Source: Pseudo-nitzschia pungens | Lineage: Eukaryota > Bacillariophyta > Bacillariophyceae > Bacillariales > Bacillariaceae | Assembly: GCA_037355855.1 (NCBI GenBank) | Contig: CM074760.1 | Coordinates: 4,890,501-4,954,500 of the forward strand | DNA: 64,000 nucleotides | Reading direction: 5' to 3' | In this document: piece after piece, positions 1-8,421 of the stretch | How positions within the stretch are numbered: position 1 is the first letter of the stretch | Layout: each line of letters begins with the position of its first letter | The notes under the pieces: generated by a model | The model's input: only the letters and a program-made list of their open reading frames with translations | Databases searched by the model: none | Told to the model about the DNA's origin: nothing | Made by a program: the position numbers and the translations under genes

Positions 1-8
1 AACTCACA

Positions 9-1439
9 ATGGCGACCAAGGTAACCAAACTGAAACCTTTCAACATCACACGGGAGGACTGGCCGGAAGACGCCACCGCCATAAAGATGAACGTAGACAG
101 TGAACAAGGTGGAATCGCATTCAGCGACTACCTGAAGGTTCTCAATGGTACTGAAAGACCAGAACTCTTCCTCATCTGGAAGAGAGACTTTGACCAGAAA
201 ATTGCTGGCAATGACAAACTCCACGGAGACCAGAAACTGGACGTTCTACAGAGAATCCTCTCTAACGAGGCACTCGCACTTGTCCAGCGAACGCTCACTC
301 GGACCTACTTGGCAGAACCGACCCACAAGATCCACAGCACCAAACGGGTGCAGAAAAAGATCCAGGAAATCGAACAACGAGACCAGGCAAACATCCTATT
401 ATCAATGGGCCAAGATGCAACTCCCAAGGGAGCCGTCAAGGAAAAGGCAAAGGAGAAATCTCCAAACGCCGACAAAACCGAAACTGCCAAGGCGAGATCG
501 GGCAACGAATCGGAGACCGACAACCTCGAGTCTCCAATCCCAAAGAAAAAGGTCGCAAGCGCCCTCACCCAGTACTACCAATCCCAGGAGTACAGAAAGG
601 ATGTCTTGGAGGAATGCATGCATGCCCTCAAGCTCAAAATCTTTGGCAATGACCAAAACGGCAAACGCTCGTACATCGTCCTTCGACGATTCATGCGAGG
701 CATGCGCGTCGACCTCAAACATGGCATCAGAGCCTGGGCCAACCAAATGGCCGAACTCCAAAGCTACCTCCCGGAATGCCTCTGGGAATGTGGCAGTGAC
801 CAAATGGAAACGCCAAGAAGTTTCACCCAAGGAGAATTGAAGGAAATATTGGATTCCAACATGACCCACTCCCAACGCGAGAAGCTGGAACACATTAGTT
901 GGGACCTCTACACCCACTCCTTTAACACCACCATCGACAAGCTCGAAAATCTGGAAATCACCATCCGGAAGGAGGCAATCATGCAACAACGCATCACCGA
1001 CCTCGAAAAACAGACCGGCGTCACCAAGAAGACCTCCAAGGCCGCATCTGGGGGAGGACACCAAGGGAAGTCCCCTGGCATAAAGAAGCGACCTGCGGAC
1101 AACAGCAACAAACAGCTATGCAAGACCTGTGGCAAGGTCCATGCCGGCAAATGCTGGAAACTAACCGGTGGTCCCCACAAGAAGGGGAAATTCAACCGGG
1201 AAACCATCAACTTGCTCAAGGAGCACTTTGTGGCAAAAGAACAAGACTCAGACTCTGAGCAGTACTCCAAACCCCACTGGGGAAGGAATCTATCGAACCA
1301 CGAGTACTCCTATGTACTGGCCACGGCCCAAGCTGACCATGACGTTTCCGATGACGAGATCGACATCTCCGAACGAGACCTCAAAGAGTACAGAAGAAAG
1401 TACAGAAAGACCTTCAAAAAGAAAGGATCCCACAACTGA
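9..1439 (+). CDS. Gag protein of gypsy family A
   Basis: This 476-residue protein would form the capsid and bind element RNA. It is basic and rich in Lys and Glu, with a predicted helical middle. Near residues 373-384 it has a compact zinc-knuckle-like CKTCGKVHAGKC (Cys-x2-Cys-x3-His-x3-Cys), one residue tighter in two spacers than the usual retroviral knuckle. The C-terminus is acidic, then basic. The ATG at 9 is the first Met of the frame visible here. It ends in UGA at 1437-1439 and the next codon begins the protease in the same frame, so this stop may be read through to give Gag-Pol. Confidence 0.8.
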   Translation: MATKVTKLKPFNITREDWPEDATAIKMNVDSEQGGIAFSDYLKVLNGTERPELFLIWKRDFDQKIAGNDKLHGDQKLDVLQRILSNEALALVQRTLTRTYLAEPTHKIHSTKRVQKKIQEIEQRDQANILLSMGQDATPKGAVKEKAKEKSPNADKTETAKARSGNESETDNLESPIPKKKVASALTQYYQSQEYRKDVLEECMHALKLKIFGNDQNGKRSYIVLRRFMRGMRVDLKHGIRAWANQMAELQSYLPECLWECGSDQMETPRSFTQGELKEILDSNMTHSQREKLEHISWDLYTHSFNTTIDKLENLEITIRKEAIMQQRITDLEKQTGVTKKTSKAASGGGHQGKSPGIKKRPADNSNKQLCKTCGKVHAGKCWKLTGGPHKKGKFNRETINLLKEHFVAKEQDSDSEQYSKPHWGRNLSNHEYSYVLATAQADHDVSDDEIDISERDLKEYRRKYRKTFKKKGSHN

Positions 1440-1844
1440 ATGGTTGATACCATCCACACCGGACCCCGGATCATCAACAGATTCGCGGACATCTGTGTGG
1501 AGGTATTGGACCACAAGGGAAGGGGAAGGATGCTCCGGGGCCTACTAGACTCCGGCTGCTCCAAATCCATCATACTACAACAGTTTGTCGACCGAAGTCA
1601 ACTAACGAACCGAGACCAAAGATCTGTCACCTACAACACGTACGGAGGCAAGTTCCAAACCAAGTCTGCGGCTTCAGTGGGACTAAGGCTGATAGAATTT
1701 TCAAACTCCAAGACCATCAAATGGACCTTCCAAGTGGATGAATATCACCACCATGAAGAAGTGCCCTACGACATGATCATAGGATCAGACTTGATGGCAC
1801 AACTCGGACTGGATATCAAATACAGCTCCCGAACAATCGAATGA
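1440..1844 (+). CDS. Retropepsin-type protease of gypsy family A
   Basis: This 134-codon stretch encodes an aspartic protease that would cut the polyprotein. The active-site motif LLDSGCSKS lies at about residues 36-44, and a second conserved patch, MIIGSDLMAQLG, near residues 109-120 resembles the retropepsin Ile-Ile-Gly flap/C-terminal motif. Its frame is that of both Gag and Pol. It stops at UGA 1842-1844; the homologous captured copy (about 48155) has UGG (Trp) here, so this stop is probably a point mutation that separates protease from Pol in this copy. The frame stays open from 1845 into Pol. Confidence 0.75.
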   Translation: MVDTIHTGPRIINRFADICVEVLDHKGRGRMLRGLLDSGCSKSIILQQFVDRSQLTNRDQRSVTYNTYGGKFQTKSAASVGLRLIEFSNSKTIKWTFQVDEYHHHEEVPYDMIIGSDLMAQLGLDIKYSSRTIE

Positions 1845-1862
1845 CAGGGTGACTCCATCCCC

Positions 1863-4712
1863 ATGAAGGGAATGGGGGAGCTAGCTGACCCGGACAAATG
1901 TGAGGCAATATTCTTTGCCAACACACAGAGTCCAATCCTCCAGCAGGAGGAAGAAAGGCAAGCCAAAATCCTGGATGCAGACTACTCCAAAGTCGATATA
2001 GACACTATGGTCAATGACCTGGAGATTACAGACGCGTCCAAGGCAGCCTTGAAGAAAACGCTAAAGAAATTCCCAACACTCTTTGGAGGAGGACTGGGTC
2101 TTCTCAAAAATATAGAACCGGTGTCCATTGAGCTCCAACCAGGGGTCAAACCGGTCCGGCAGAGGTACTATTCTGTACCCCATGCCTTTGAACAAGCCCT
2201 CCGGAAGGAGATTACTAGGCTCTGCGATATTGGAGTCCTGGAGAAACTCCCTCACGATGATGATTCTCCATGGGCATCTCCTACTTTTTGCCAACCCAAA
2301 AAGACAGGGGACATTCGCGTTCTAACGGACTTCCGGAAGATGAATGCAGCCATTCAGAGGAAGCCATTCCCACTACCACGAATAGGGGAAACAATCCAAA
2401 GGCTCCAAAAGTTCAAATCAGCTACGGCGCTGGACTTGTCCCAAGGATACTATACCATCCCCATTTGCAAGGCGAGCCAAAAGATTTGCTCTACCATTCT
2501 ACCGTGGGGAAAGTATGCCTACAAACGACTGGCAATGGGAATCGCATGTGCGCCCGACATCTTCCAATCAGTCATGATGAACCTCCTCGGCGACCTGGAC
2601 TACGTCCTTGTCTATATTGATGATATCCTAATCATACAGAGAGAAGGGGAATCTGAACAGGATCATCTCCACAAAATCGATACAGTCCTACAAAGACTGG
2701 ATGACGCCGGCTTTCGAGCCAACCTCAGAAAATCCTTCTTCATGCAAAAAGAAGTGGAATATCTGGGATTCCTGTTAACAACAGAGGGCATTCAGCCCCA
2801 GCCAAAGAAACTGGAGGCGATGAAGCGCCTGGAAGCCCCCAAGAACACCAAGCAACTCAAGATGTTTCTTGGAATGGTAAATTTCTACCGGGACATGTGG
2901 AAGCGCCGCTCCCACATCCTAGCCCCTCTGAACAAACTAGCAGGGAAAAAGGGCAAAATGAATTGGTACTGGGGTCCAGCAGAGCAGAAAGCTTTCATGG
3001 AGGCGAAGAGAATGCTCGCAGATGAAGCAAAGCTTGCATTCCCAGACTTTACAAAACCATTTCATCTCTACTCAGACGCCAGCGATAGGCAACTGGGAGC
3101 CACTGTGTGCCAAGATGGCAAACCCCTTGGTTTCTATACGAGGAAACTGAACTCAGCACAGCTCAACTACACTGTCGGAGAAAAAGAACTCCTGGGTATA
3201 GTAGAAGGCCTAAAGGCGTTCGAAGGAATCCTACAAGGACAAGATGTGATTATTCACACGGATCACCTTAACCTACTGTACCAGCAGATGCCCACCCAAA
3301 GGATGGTCCGGTGGAGGCTTCTTATGGAGGAGTTCCACCCGGTAGTCAAGCACGTTGCCGGCAAAGACAATGACGCAGCAGATGCATTGTCTCGACTGGA
3401 TATCACCGAGGATCCAGCAGACACGGTGGAATGGCTACCACCAAATAAGCCCCTCACCTACGCGGATGAGGAAGAGCACCTCCGGCAACTTCTATTCCCA
3501 CTTGGAGAGGAAGCTCCGGAAGAATTCCAGGGCAATAGTGCATTCCCACTTGCCCCGGACATGATTCAGTTCTACCAACAAAAGGACACGGAAATCATGA
3601 GCGCTCTGGAAAAAGACAACCGACTGACCACCAAAATGGTGGAAGGTTACAGTCTAATCCACAAGGAAGGGAAAATTCTAATCCCGGACAAACTCAAAGA
3701 CAGAATCATGGAATGGTATCACAGCATGTTGGTCCATCCCGGGGAAAAGAGAATGGAACAGAGCATACGCTCAGTGTTCACCTGGAGAGGCCTGAGGAAG
3801 GACGTCCAGGACCTCTGTAAACACTGCCACACGTGCCAGATGTTCAAAAAGAGTGGCCGGAAGAAGTATGGACTACTACCGGAGAAAGCAGCTGAGGTTA
3901 CCAAATGGCAAAGGGTCAATGTGGACCTCTGGGGACCCGCAACTGTCCACAACAAAAATGGTAAAGACTACCATATCCATGTTCTCACCATGGTGGACCC
4001 AGTGACCGGATGGTTTGAACTGGCTCACCTGAAGGACTCCCCAAATGCAGCAGAAACTCAACGTTTGTTAGACAGTACCTGGCTAGCAAGGTATCCGCGC
4101 CCAAAAGAAATTGGATTCGATGGTGGAAGTGAGTTCAAAGCAGAGTTCCAGGAGCTCTGCGAGAACATGGGAATGAAAAGGAAGCCCAGTGGTGCCTGGA
4201 ACCCCCAATCCAATGCTGTATTGGAGAGGATCCACCAGGTGCTGAAGGATTGCCTACTATCCTTTAACTTGGAACAAAGAGACCTCCACGAGAAGGATCC
4301 TTTCGAGGAGTTCACCACCAAGGCAGCATATGCTATCAGAAGCGCCATCCACACCACCCTGGGATATTCCCCAGCGCAATTGGTGTTTGGAAGGGACATG
4401 TTCATGCCTGTGAATTTCCCAGTGGATTGGGAAGCAATCCAAGCAAGGAAACAGAAGAGTATCCACAAGAGTAATACCAGGGAGAACCAGAAGAGGATTC
4501 CCCATGTCTATAAGGAAGGAGACTATGTCACCCTGGAGAGGAAGGGCATTATTCCGAAACTATCCTTCCCACGACAAGGACCTTACAAGGTGCTCAAGGC
4601 CCATAACAATGGAACTGTAACTATTGAAACTGCTCCCTTTGTAACCGACCGGGTTAACATCAGAAGGATCCATCCCTATTATTGCAGGGATAGCCCTAAA
4701 ATGGAAGAGTAA
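1863..4712 (+). CDS. Pol: reverse transcriptase-RNase H-integrase, gypsy family A
   Basis: This 949-residue polyprotein copies element RNA and inserts the cDNA. RT spans about residues 90-310, with the catalytic motif VYIDDIL near 250. RNase H follows (SDASDRQLGA near 403, GEKELLGI near 443, TDHLN near 468). The integrase zinc-binding HHCC region is near 617-661, and the DDE triad is visible as the Asp of VDLWGP, the Asp of FDGGSEF, and the Glu of NPQSNAVLERIH. A short GPY/F-like end (RQGPYKVL) closes the protein; no chromodomain is visible. The ATG at 1863 is a convenience, since the frame is open upstream to the UGA at 1842. All key residues are present, so only that stop suggests decay. 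Confidence 0.9.
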   Translation: MKGMGELADPDKCEAIFFANTQSPILQQEEERQAKILDADYSKVDIDTMVNDLEITDASKAALKKTLKKFPTLFGGGLGLLKNIEPVSIELQPGVKPVRQRYYSVPHAFEQALRKEITRLCDIGVLEKLPHDDDSPWASPTFCQPKKTGDIRVLTDFRKMNAAIQRKPFPLPRIGETIQRLQKFKSATALDLSQGYYTIPICKASQKICSTILPWGKYAYKRLAMGIACAPDIFQSVMMNLLGDLDYVLVYIDDILIIQREGESEQDHLHKIDTVLQRLDDAGFRANLRKSFFMQKEVEYLGFLLTTEGIQPQPKKLEAMKRLEAPKNTKQLKMFLGMVNFYRDMWKRRSHILAPLNKLAGKKGKMNWYWGPAEQKAFMEAKRMLADEAKLAFPDFTKPFHLYSDASDRQLGATVCQDGKPLGFYTRKLNSAQLNYTVGEKELLGIVEGLKAFEGILQGQDVIIHTDHLNLLYQQMPTQRMVRWRLLMEEFHPVVKHVAGKDNDAADALSRLDITEDPADTVEWLPPNKPLTYADEEEHLRQLLFPLGEEAPEEFQGNSAFPLAPDMIQFYQQKDTEIMSALEKDNRLTTKMVEGYSLIHKEGKILIPDKLKDRIMEWYHSMLVHPGEKRMEQSIRSVFTWRGLRKDVQDLCKHCHTCQMFKKSGRKKYGLLPEKAAEVTKWQRVNVDLWGPATVHNKNGKDYHIHVLTMVDPVTGWFELAHLKDSPNAAETQRLLDSTWLARYPRPKEIGFDGGSEFKAEFQELCENMGMKRKPSGAWNPQSNAVLERIHQVLKDCLLSFNLEQRDLHEKDPFEEFTTKAAYAIRSAIHTTLGYSPAQLVFGRDMFMPVNFPVDWEAIQARKQKSIHKSNTRENQKRIPHVYKEGDYVTLERKGIIPKLSFPRQGPYKVLKAHNNGTVTIETAPFVTDRVNIRRIHPYYCRDSPKMEE

Positions 4713-4935
4713 CCAAACGCAACAGTACCATGGAGGAGTATGCCGTGCACCGGAAGACAGCCACGAGTCCACTCGGGACTGGATTAAGGATAAGGATAAA
4801 AGAAAACAATCGGCGAGCCGATGGAATCGCTGATTGCCAGAGAGCTCTTAGAACTGTAGCTTATAGACTAACTGATAGAGCCCACAATTTGCATATCACT
4901 ACTATTTCTAATCACTAGTAGACCCGGGGTATGGC

Positions 4936-5604
4936 ACTAGGGTCGCCGCGTACGATTTGTACCAATCGTACGTACCCCAAGTAAAGCACCTTTTATGGTG
5001 TAGCTAAATGCTACAGGGTTAGGGTTGCTAAGGCTGCGAGATACTGAAAGTTGCTAGCCTACCATGATACCATGCTAAGATACGATGCTACCGCCGGGGT
5101 CGGGTCATTGGTGTATAATGTGTACCATGACCGCATACCCGGCCCAAACAGTTACCCAACGCGCTAGCACACGATTCGGTCTAATTAATCGGAGATACCT
5201 ACGATACTCCGATACGGTACGCTACTCGTAGGATACAGTACCAGAGCTACAGGAGTTCTGTTATTATACGAGTTAGCGAGTTAGCGAATCGATGTCACGA
5301 TACACGATACAGAGCTGAGCGCTTTGGCTCAGCTCCCTTTTATTCACTCTTTATATTTCACTCTAAAATAAACACGCCTATCATGCCCTCCTATCGATCG
5401 ATTCCGATGTACCTCTAGGGAAGTGCCTTGTATTGCCTAAGTGTATGCAATAGACCTTGAATGGTCCACTGTAGACTCACGATTTGCCAGGACTTTATGT
5501 ATTGTTATTGTTAAGGCTTTCGCCTATTTTTACAGTACGCAGTATAAGCCGATTAAGTTCTACGATTAGACCACGAAGATCGCTGACGAGCGAATATCAT
5601 CACA
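4936..5604 (+). repeat. LTR of family A (probable 3' LTR of the left-edge element)
   Basis: About 669 bp that aligns end to end with the solo copy at 33625-34288. Both begin near ACTAGGGTCGCCGCG and end near GCTGACGAGCG...ATATCA. Shared blocks include a GCTGAGC...GCTCAGC inverted pair, CCTATCATGCCCTCC and GATGTACCTCTAGGG. Exact ends are uncertain because no TG...CA pair is convincing. Confidence 0.65.
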
Positions 5605-5705
5605 GTTTATCAGACCCACCGCTCGACCCACTACGAGCCGGGACGCCGGCTAGAGCGTGTGACGAAACCCAGCTGGCTGATCACCACTGGCATCCATGCC
5701 TACAA

Positions 5706-6220
5706 GGTTAGGGTTGCTAATGCTACAAGATGATTGGTATGCTAACATACTATGCTACCATACTATGCTTCCATCGGGGTATGGTCATTATGTACAGGAT
5801 GTACTATAACTGGATGCCCAACCCAGACAGTATTAAAAGCGAGCAAGCTAGCAAGCAAGCTAGCGCAAGATCGAACCACTTGCTAAAGGCTACTCTGAAT
5901 GCTACCCTGTACACCACAGTACTAAGCCTACAGAGCTGCAATATTCTTATTACGATATGAGACAGCAAAGCAGTCACGCTAGAGCTGAGTGCTTTGGCTC
6001 AGCTCCCTCCACTTCTTTTCTTTCACCTAAATTAAGACACCTATCATGCCCTCCCCTTCAACCGATTCCGATGTACCTCTAGGGGAGTATCTTTAGTAAC
6101 TGAGTGTGTGCAATAGCATTTGAACAGTATCCTCTGTAGACTCACAATTTGCCAGCACTCCGTGCTGTCCTATTGTTATTGCTATCCCCTTGTATTTGCT
6201 GACGAGCAAATACCAACACA
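5706..6220 (+). repeat. Truncated, diverged LTR of family A
   Basis: Starts inside the LTR at GGTTAGGGTTGCTAA and continues through the GCTGAG...CTCAGC pair, CTATCATGCCCTCC and GATGTACCTCTAGGG to GCTGACGAGCAAATACC, in the same order as 4936-5604 but with many differences. The first ~90 bp of the LTR are missing. It lies 100 bp downstream of the previous LTR. Confidence 0.65.
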
Positions 6221-7104
6221 TGAGGATTGAGTTCTTGTCCTGGGGGTTCGTTGTTGTGTGGGAGTTTGAGGTAAGGTTGCAGTTTGTTGGATATTCATGC
6301 CCTACACATAGGATACAGAAGAAGAAAAATCTGGAAAACTGGAGTTTTCTTTTTGCTCACAATGTTGATAGATAGAAAATTGATCGTATCATAGCAATGT
6401 CCAACAGTACCCAATAATGAGAATCTCCTCCAGCAAGGTACAAAAAATGCATCCTATTGTATCAAGTTTTTTCATGTCTCATCGTCCCTATCCATTCAGA
6501 GCTTCATGTATTCTGAATTTAGCTTAGCATATCAATGCATCTTAACAGCTGAAGAAACTAAATCTTCTGTCTTTTGTATGAAAATGCTATTATCCTTGTA
6601 TGTGTTTCTTCTTCTGTCATTTAGCAAGTGCAGAAATAATGGAGGTAGTTTTGAAGATTTTTGAATGGTTGAGTTTTTGCCCTACCATGTGCTCCAACTA
6701 AATTTTCTTTTTTGCTTGACATATCAATAGGATATCAGCCCATGAATTTCTCAAAGAGATGTAATACTATAGTAAACAAAGTACTACGAGCTCAACCAAT
6801 GGCTGCCATTACTAGGTTGTAATGAAATCATGTTCTTTTTCTTGTTGTCATGCTGGATTGGATTTCAAATTGAAACAATCAATTATCTCAAAATTTCATA
6901 AGAATTTCTCCCAACGTTTGCTAAGATTAAGTCCATACTTTAGTAAGATTTTCCAATGCCAGTATGAAATGACAAAGTGGTCTAAGAGGATTGTGAGAGA
7001 AGTGTCATGTCGGATTCATTCGTTTCATTTTTTCCTGTGATCGGGACGACACGTCATCGACACGATTGGAACTGCAACCCTTTTCTAAATTTTTTTAAAA
7101 ATAC
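6221..7104. other. Intergenic, no gene recognised
   Basis: AT-rich DNA with only short open frames of biased composition. I see no domain, splice-supported exon, RNA gene or clear repeat here. Confidence 0.5.
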
Positions 7105-7215
7105 TGTGTAAGTCTTACCGTACCGGTAAGGCTTACCTTACGGTAAGGTTTACCATGCTCTCGTTCACGATTTTAACCTTACTCCACCCCGTAGGTAAGG
7201 TTACCCACCTTTGTA
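7105..7215. promoter_or_regulatory. GTAAGG/CTTACC motif cluster upstream of the 7510 gene
   Basis: Repeated CTTACCGTA, GGTAAGGCTTACC, TTACGGTAAGG and GGTAAGGTTACCC in both orientations, about 300-400 bp 5' of the ATG at 7510. Similar clusters lie 5' of the other host genes. A regulatory role is inferred from position only. Confidence 0.4.
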
Positions 7216-7509
7216 CACGTAAGAGTAATTGTACTGGCACGGGAACGTCGAAACAAAAAAGATCAATGAGAACAATGATGAATCAATGAGTGATGACGAC
7301 TGTACAAAAAATATTTGTACCATATTCATAATATTATCACACATCATCGATCTGTGTCTAAAATCCGGAAACTATGTGGATTTCATGATCAGTGTTCAGT
7401 TGTTGTCAGTGGAGGTCATTCCCCAAATGCACATGCTTTCCTAGCAACATAAAAGATCCTGTCTCCTACACTCCGCCGCTAAACAAGGCATGCCCGTATT
7501 GTCATACTA

Positions 7510-8325
7510 ATGAAGAAGTGGATCATTTTTTGGGGATTAGCGCATTGCGCTATTGAAGGTGGAAACGGGTTAACAATGATGAAGTCAGCATTTTTTCGGA
7601 AGAGATTGAACATTTTCCCACTTAAGGGATCACCGGAAAATTGCGAAGAAGCTTGTTCCCGCCGCTCATGGATGGCAAGTGCTTCCAGAACGGTTGTAGT
7701 TTCAACTACGTCGGTTGTGGTAGGGACATCATTACAACCAGTAAAAGTCGAAGCCATGGAAGCGGAAGAATTCAATCCGGACGATCCCGAATTCAAAGAA
7801 CTGTATGATAATCCTTCGATTCCTGCTGCACCAGAAGAAAGAAGCGGATTGGTTGTCTTGAGAGTGGCAGAAGTCTCACAGTTCCAGGAAAAAATACTTC
7901 GTGCCATTGTCAGTGGGGAGTTGAAAGATGTGATGGTGAGTCCAATGCAATTCGCATTTGGAACTCAGATTTTGCTAAGAAACTCCAATTTAGATGGGAA
8001 CATGAAGCTGATGATTCAAGAGGAAATCCCGAAACAAAAGCGTGACCCTGCAAGGAAAAATGCAGCTATCGTGATGAATACATTGCAAGACATTGCCAAA
8101 TACTCTGCGTCGATCCAAAGGGACTTTGAGCCATTAGAAATGATAGAATTAGCCGACATGTATCAGGTCGTTCGAATAAATTTGAATCAATTGTATGAAT
8201 ACCTACCAGAGAGAGAGCGAGAAAAATATTACGGATACTTCGTCGCAGTGACAGAATACGAGAAAAAAGTTGCCAATGGGACTTATAATCCTGATATTGA
8301 TGGTGTGCTGAAATTTGATGATTAA
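7510..8325 (+). CDS. Predicted thylakoid-lumen helical protein (PsbQ-like fold possible)
   Basis: A 271-residue host protein. Its N-terminus reads as three stacked signals: KK followed by WIIFWGLA (ER-type signal) ending near SA-FF at 27-28, which resembles the diatom ASAF plastid motif; a basic stretch (FFRKRLN); and a twin-arginine SRRSW at 50-54 followed by a Val/Ser/Thr-rich segment and a VKVEA cleavage-like site near 82. That points to the thylakoid lumen. The mature part (about 187 residues) is mostly amphipathic helix with no Cys, which fits a four-helix bundle of PsbQ type, but I recognise no diagnostic motif. An internal start at residue 23 or 24 would lose the signal peptide. It converges on NOC3 with a 96-bp gap. 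The targeting reading is fairly sure; the family is a guess. Confidence 0.6.
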   Translation: MKKWIIFWGLAHCAIEGGNGLTMMKSAFFRKRLNIFPLKGSPENCEEACSRRSWMASASRTVVVSTTSVVVGTSLQPVKVEAMEAEEFNPDDPEFKELYDNPSIPAAPEERSGLVVLRVAEVSQFQEKILRAIVSGELKDVMVSPMQFAFGTQILLRNSNLDGNMKLMIQEEIPKQKRDPARKNAAIVMNTLQDIAKYSASIQRDFEPLEMIELADMYQVVRINLNQLYEYLPEREREKYYGYFVAVTEYEKKVANGTYNPDIDGVLKFDD

Positions 8326-8421
8326 ATTGGGAGGACATCAATTCTATTACCAAGTGATGTTTGAGCCTTCGACACGGTACTTTACTTTAACTTCCGATGT
8401 AGCTTCTATATTTTATATCAT

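Larger units (their letters stand above)
1..5604 (+). mobile_element. Ty3/gypsy retrotransposon, family A (5' LTR outside window)
   Basis: Gag, protease and RT-RNase H-integrase follow one another in the same reading frame, in Ty3/gypsy order (integrase last). A probable 3' LTR lies at 4936-5604. The 5' LTR is off the left edge, so age and target-site duplication cannot be judged. A 0.7-kb piece of the same family lies at 47795-48511 and LTR relatives lie at 5706-6220, 33625-34288, 39095-39940 and 24535-24645. The stretch 4713-4935 between pol and the LTR is non-coding; a purine-rich run near 4781-4806 could be the polypurine tract. Confidence 0.85.

Noticed and set aside
402..1064. Minus-strand 220-codon frame opposite Gag
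   Set aside because: Shadow of the gag gene, explained by its codon bias; no domain.
1842..1844. UGA between protease and Pol as a second programmed stop
   Set aside because: The homologous copy inside MITE H copy 2 has UGG at this codon, so a point mutation is simpler.
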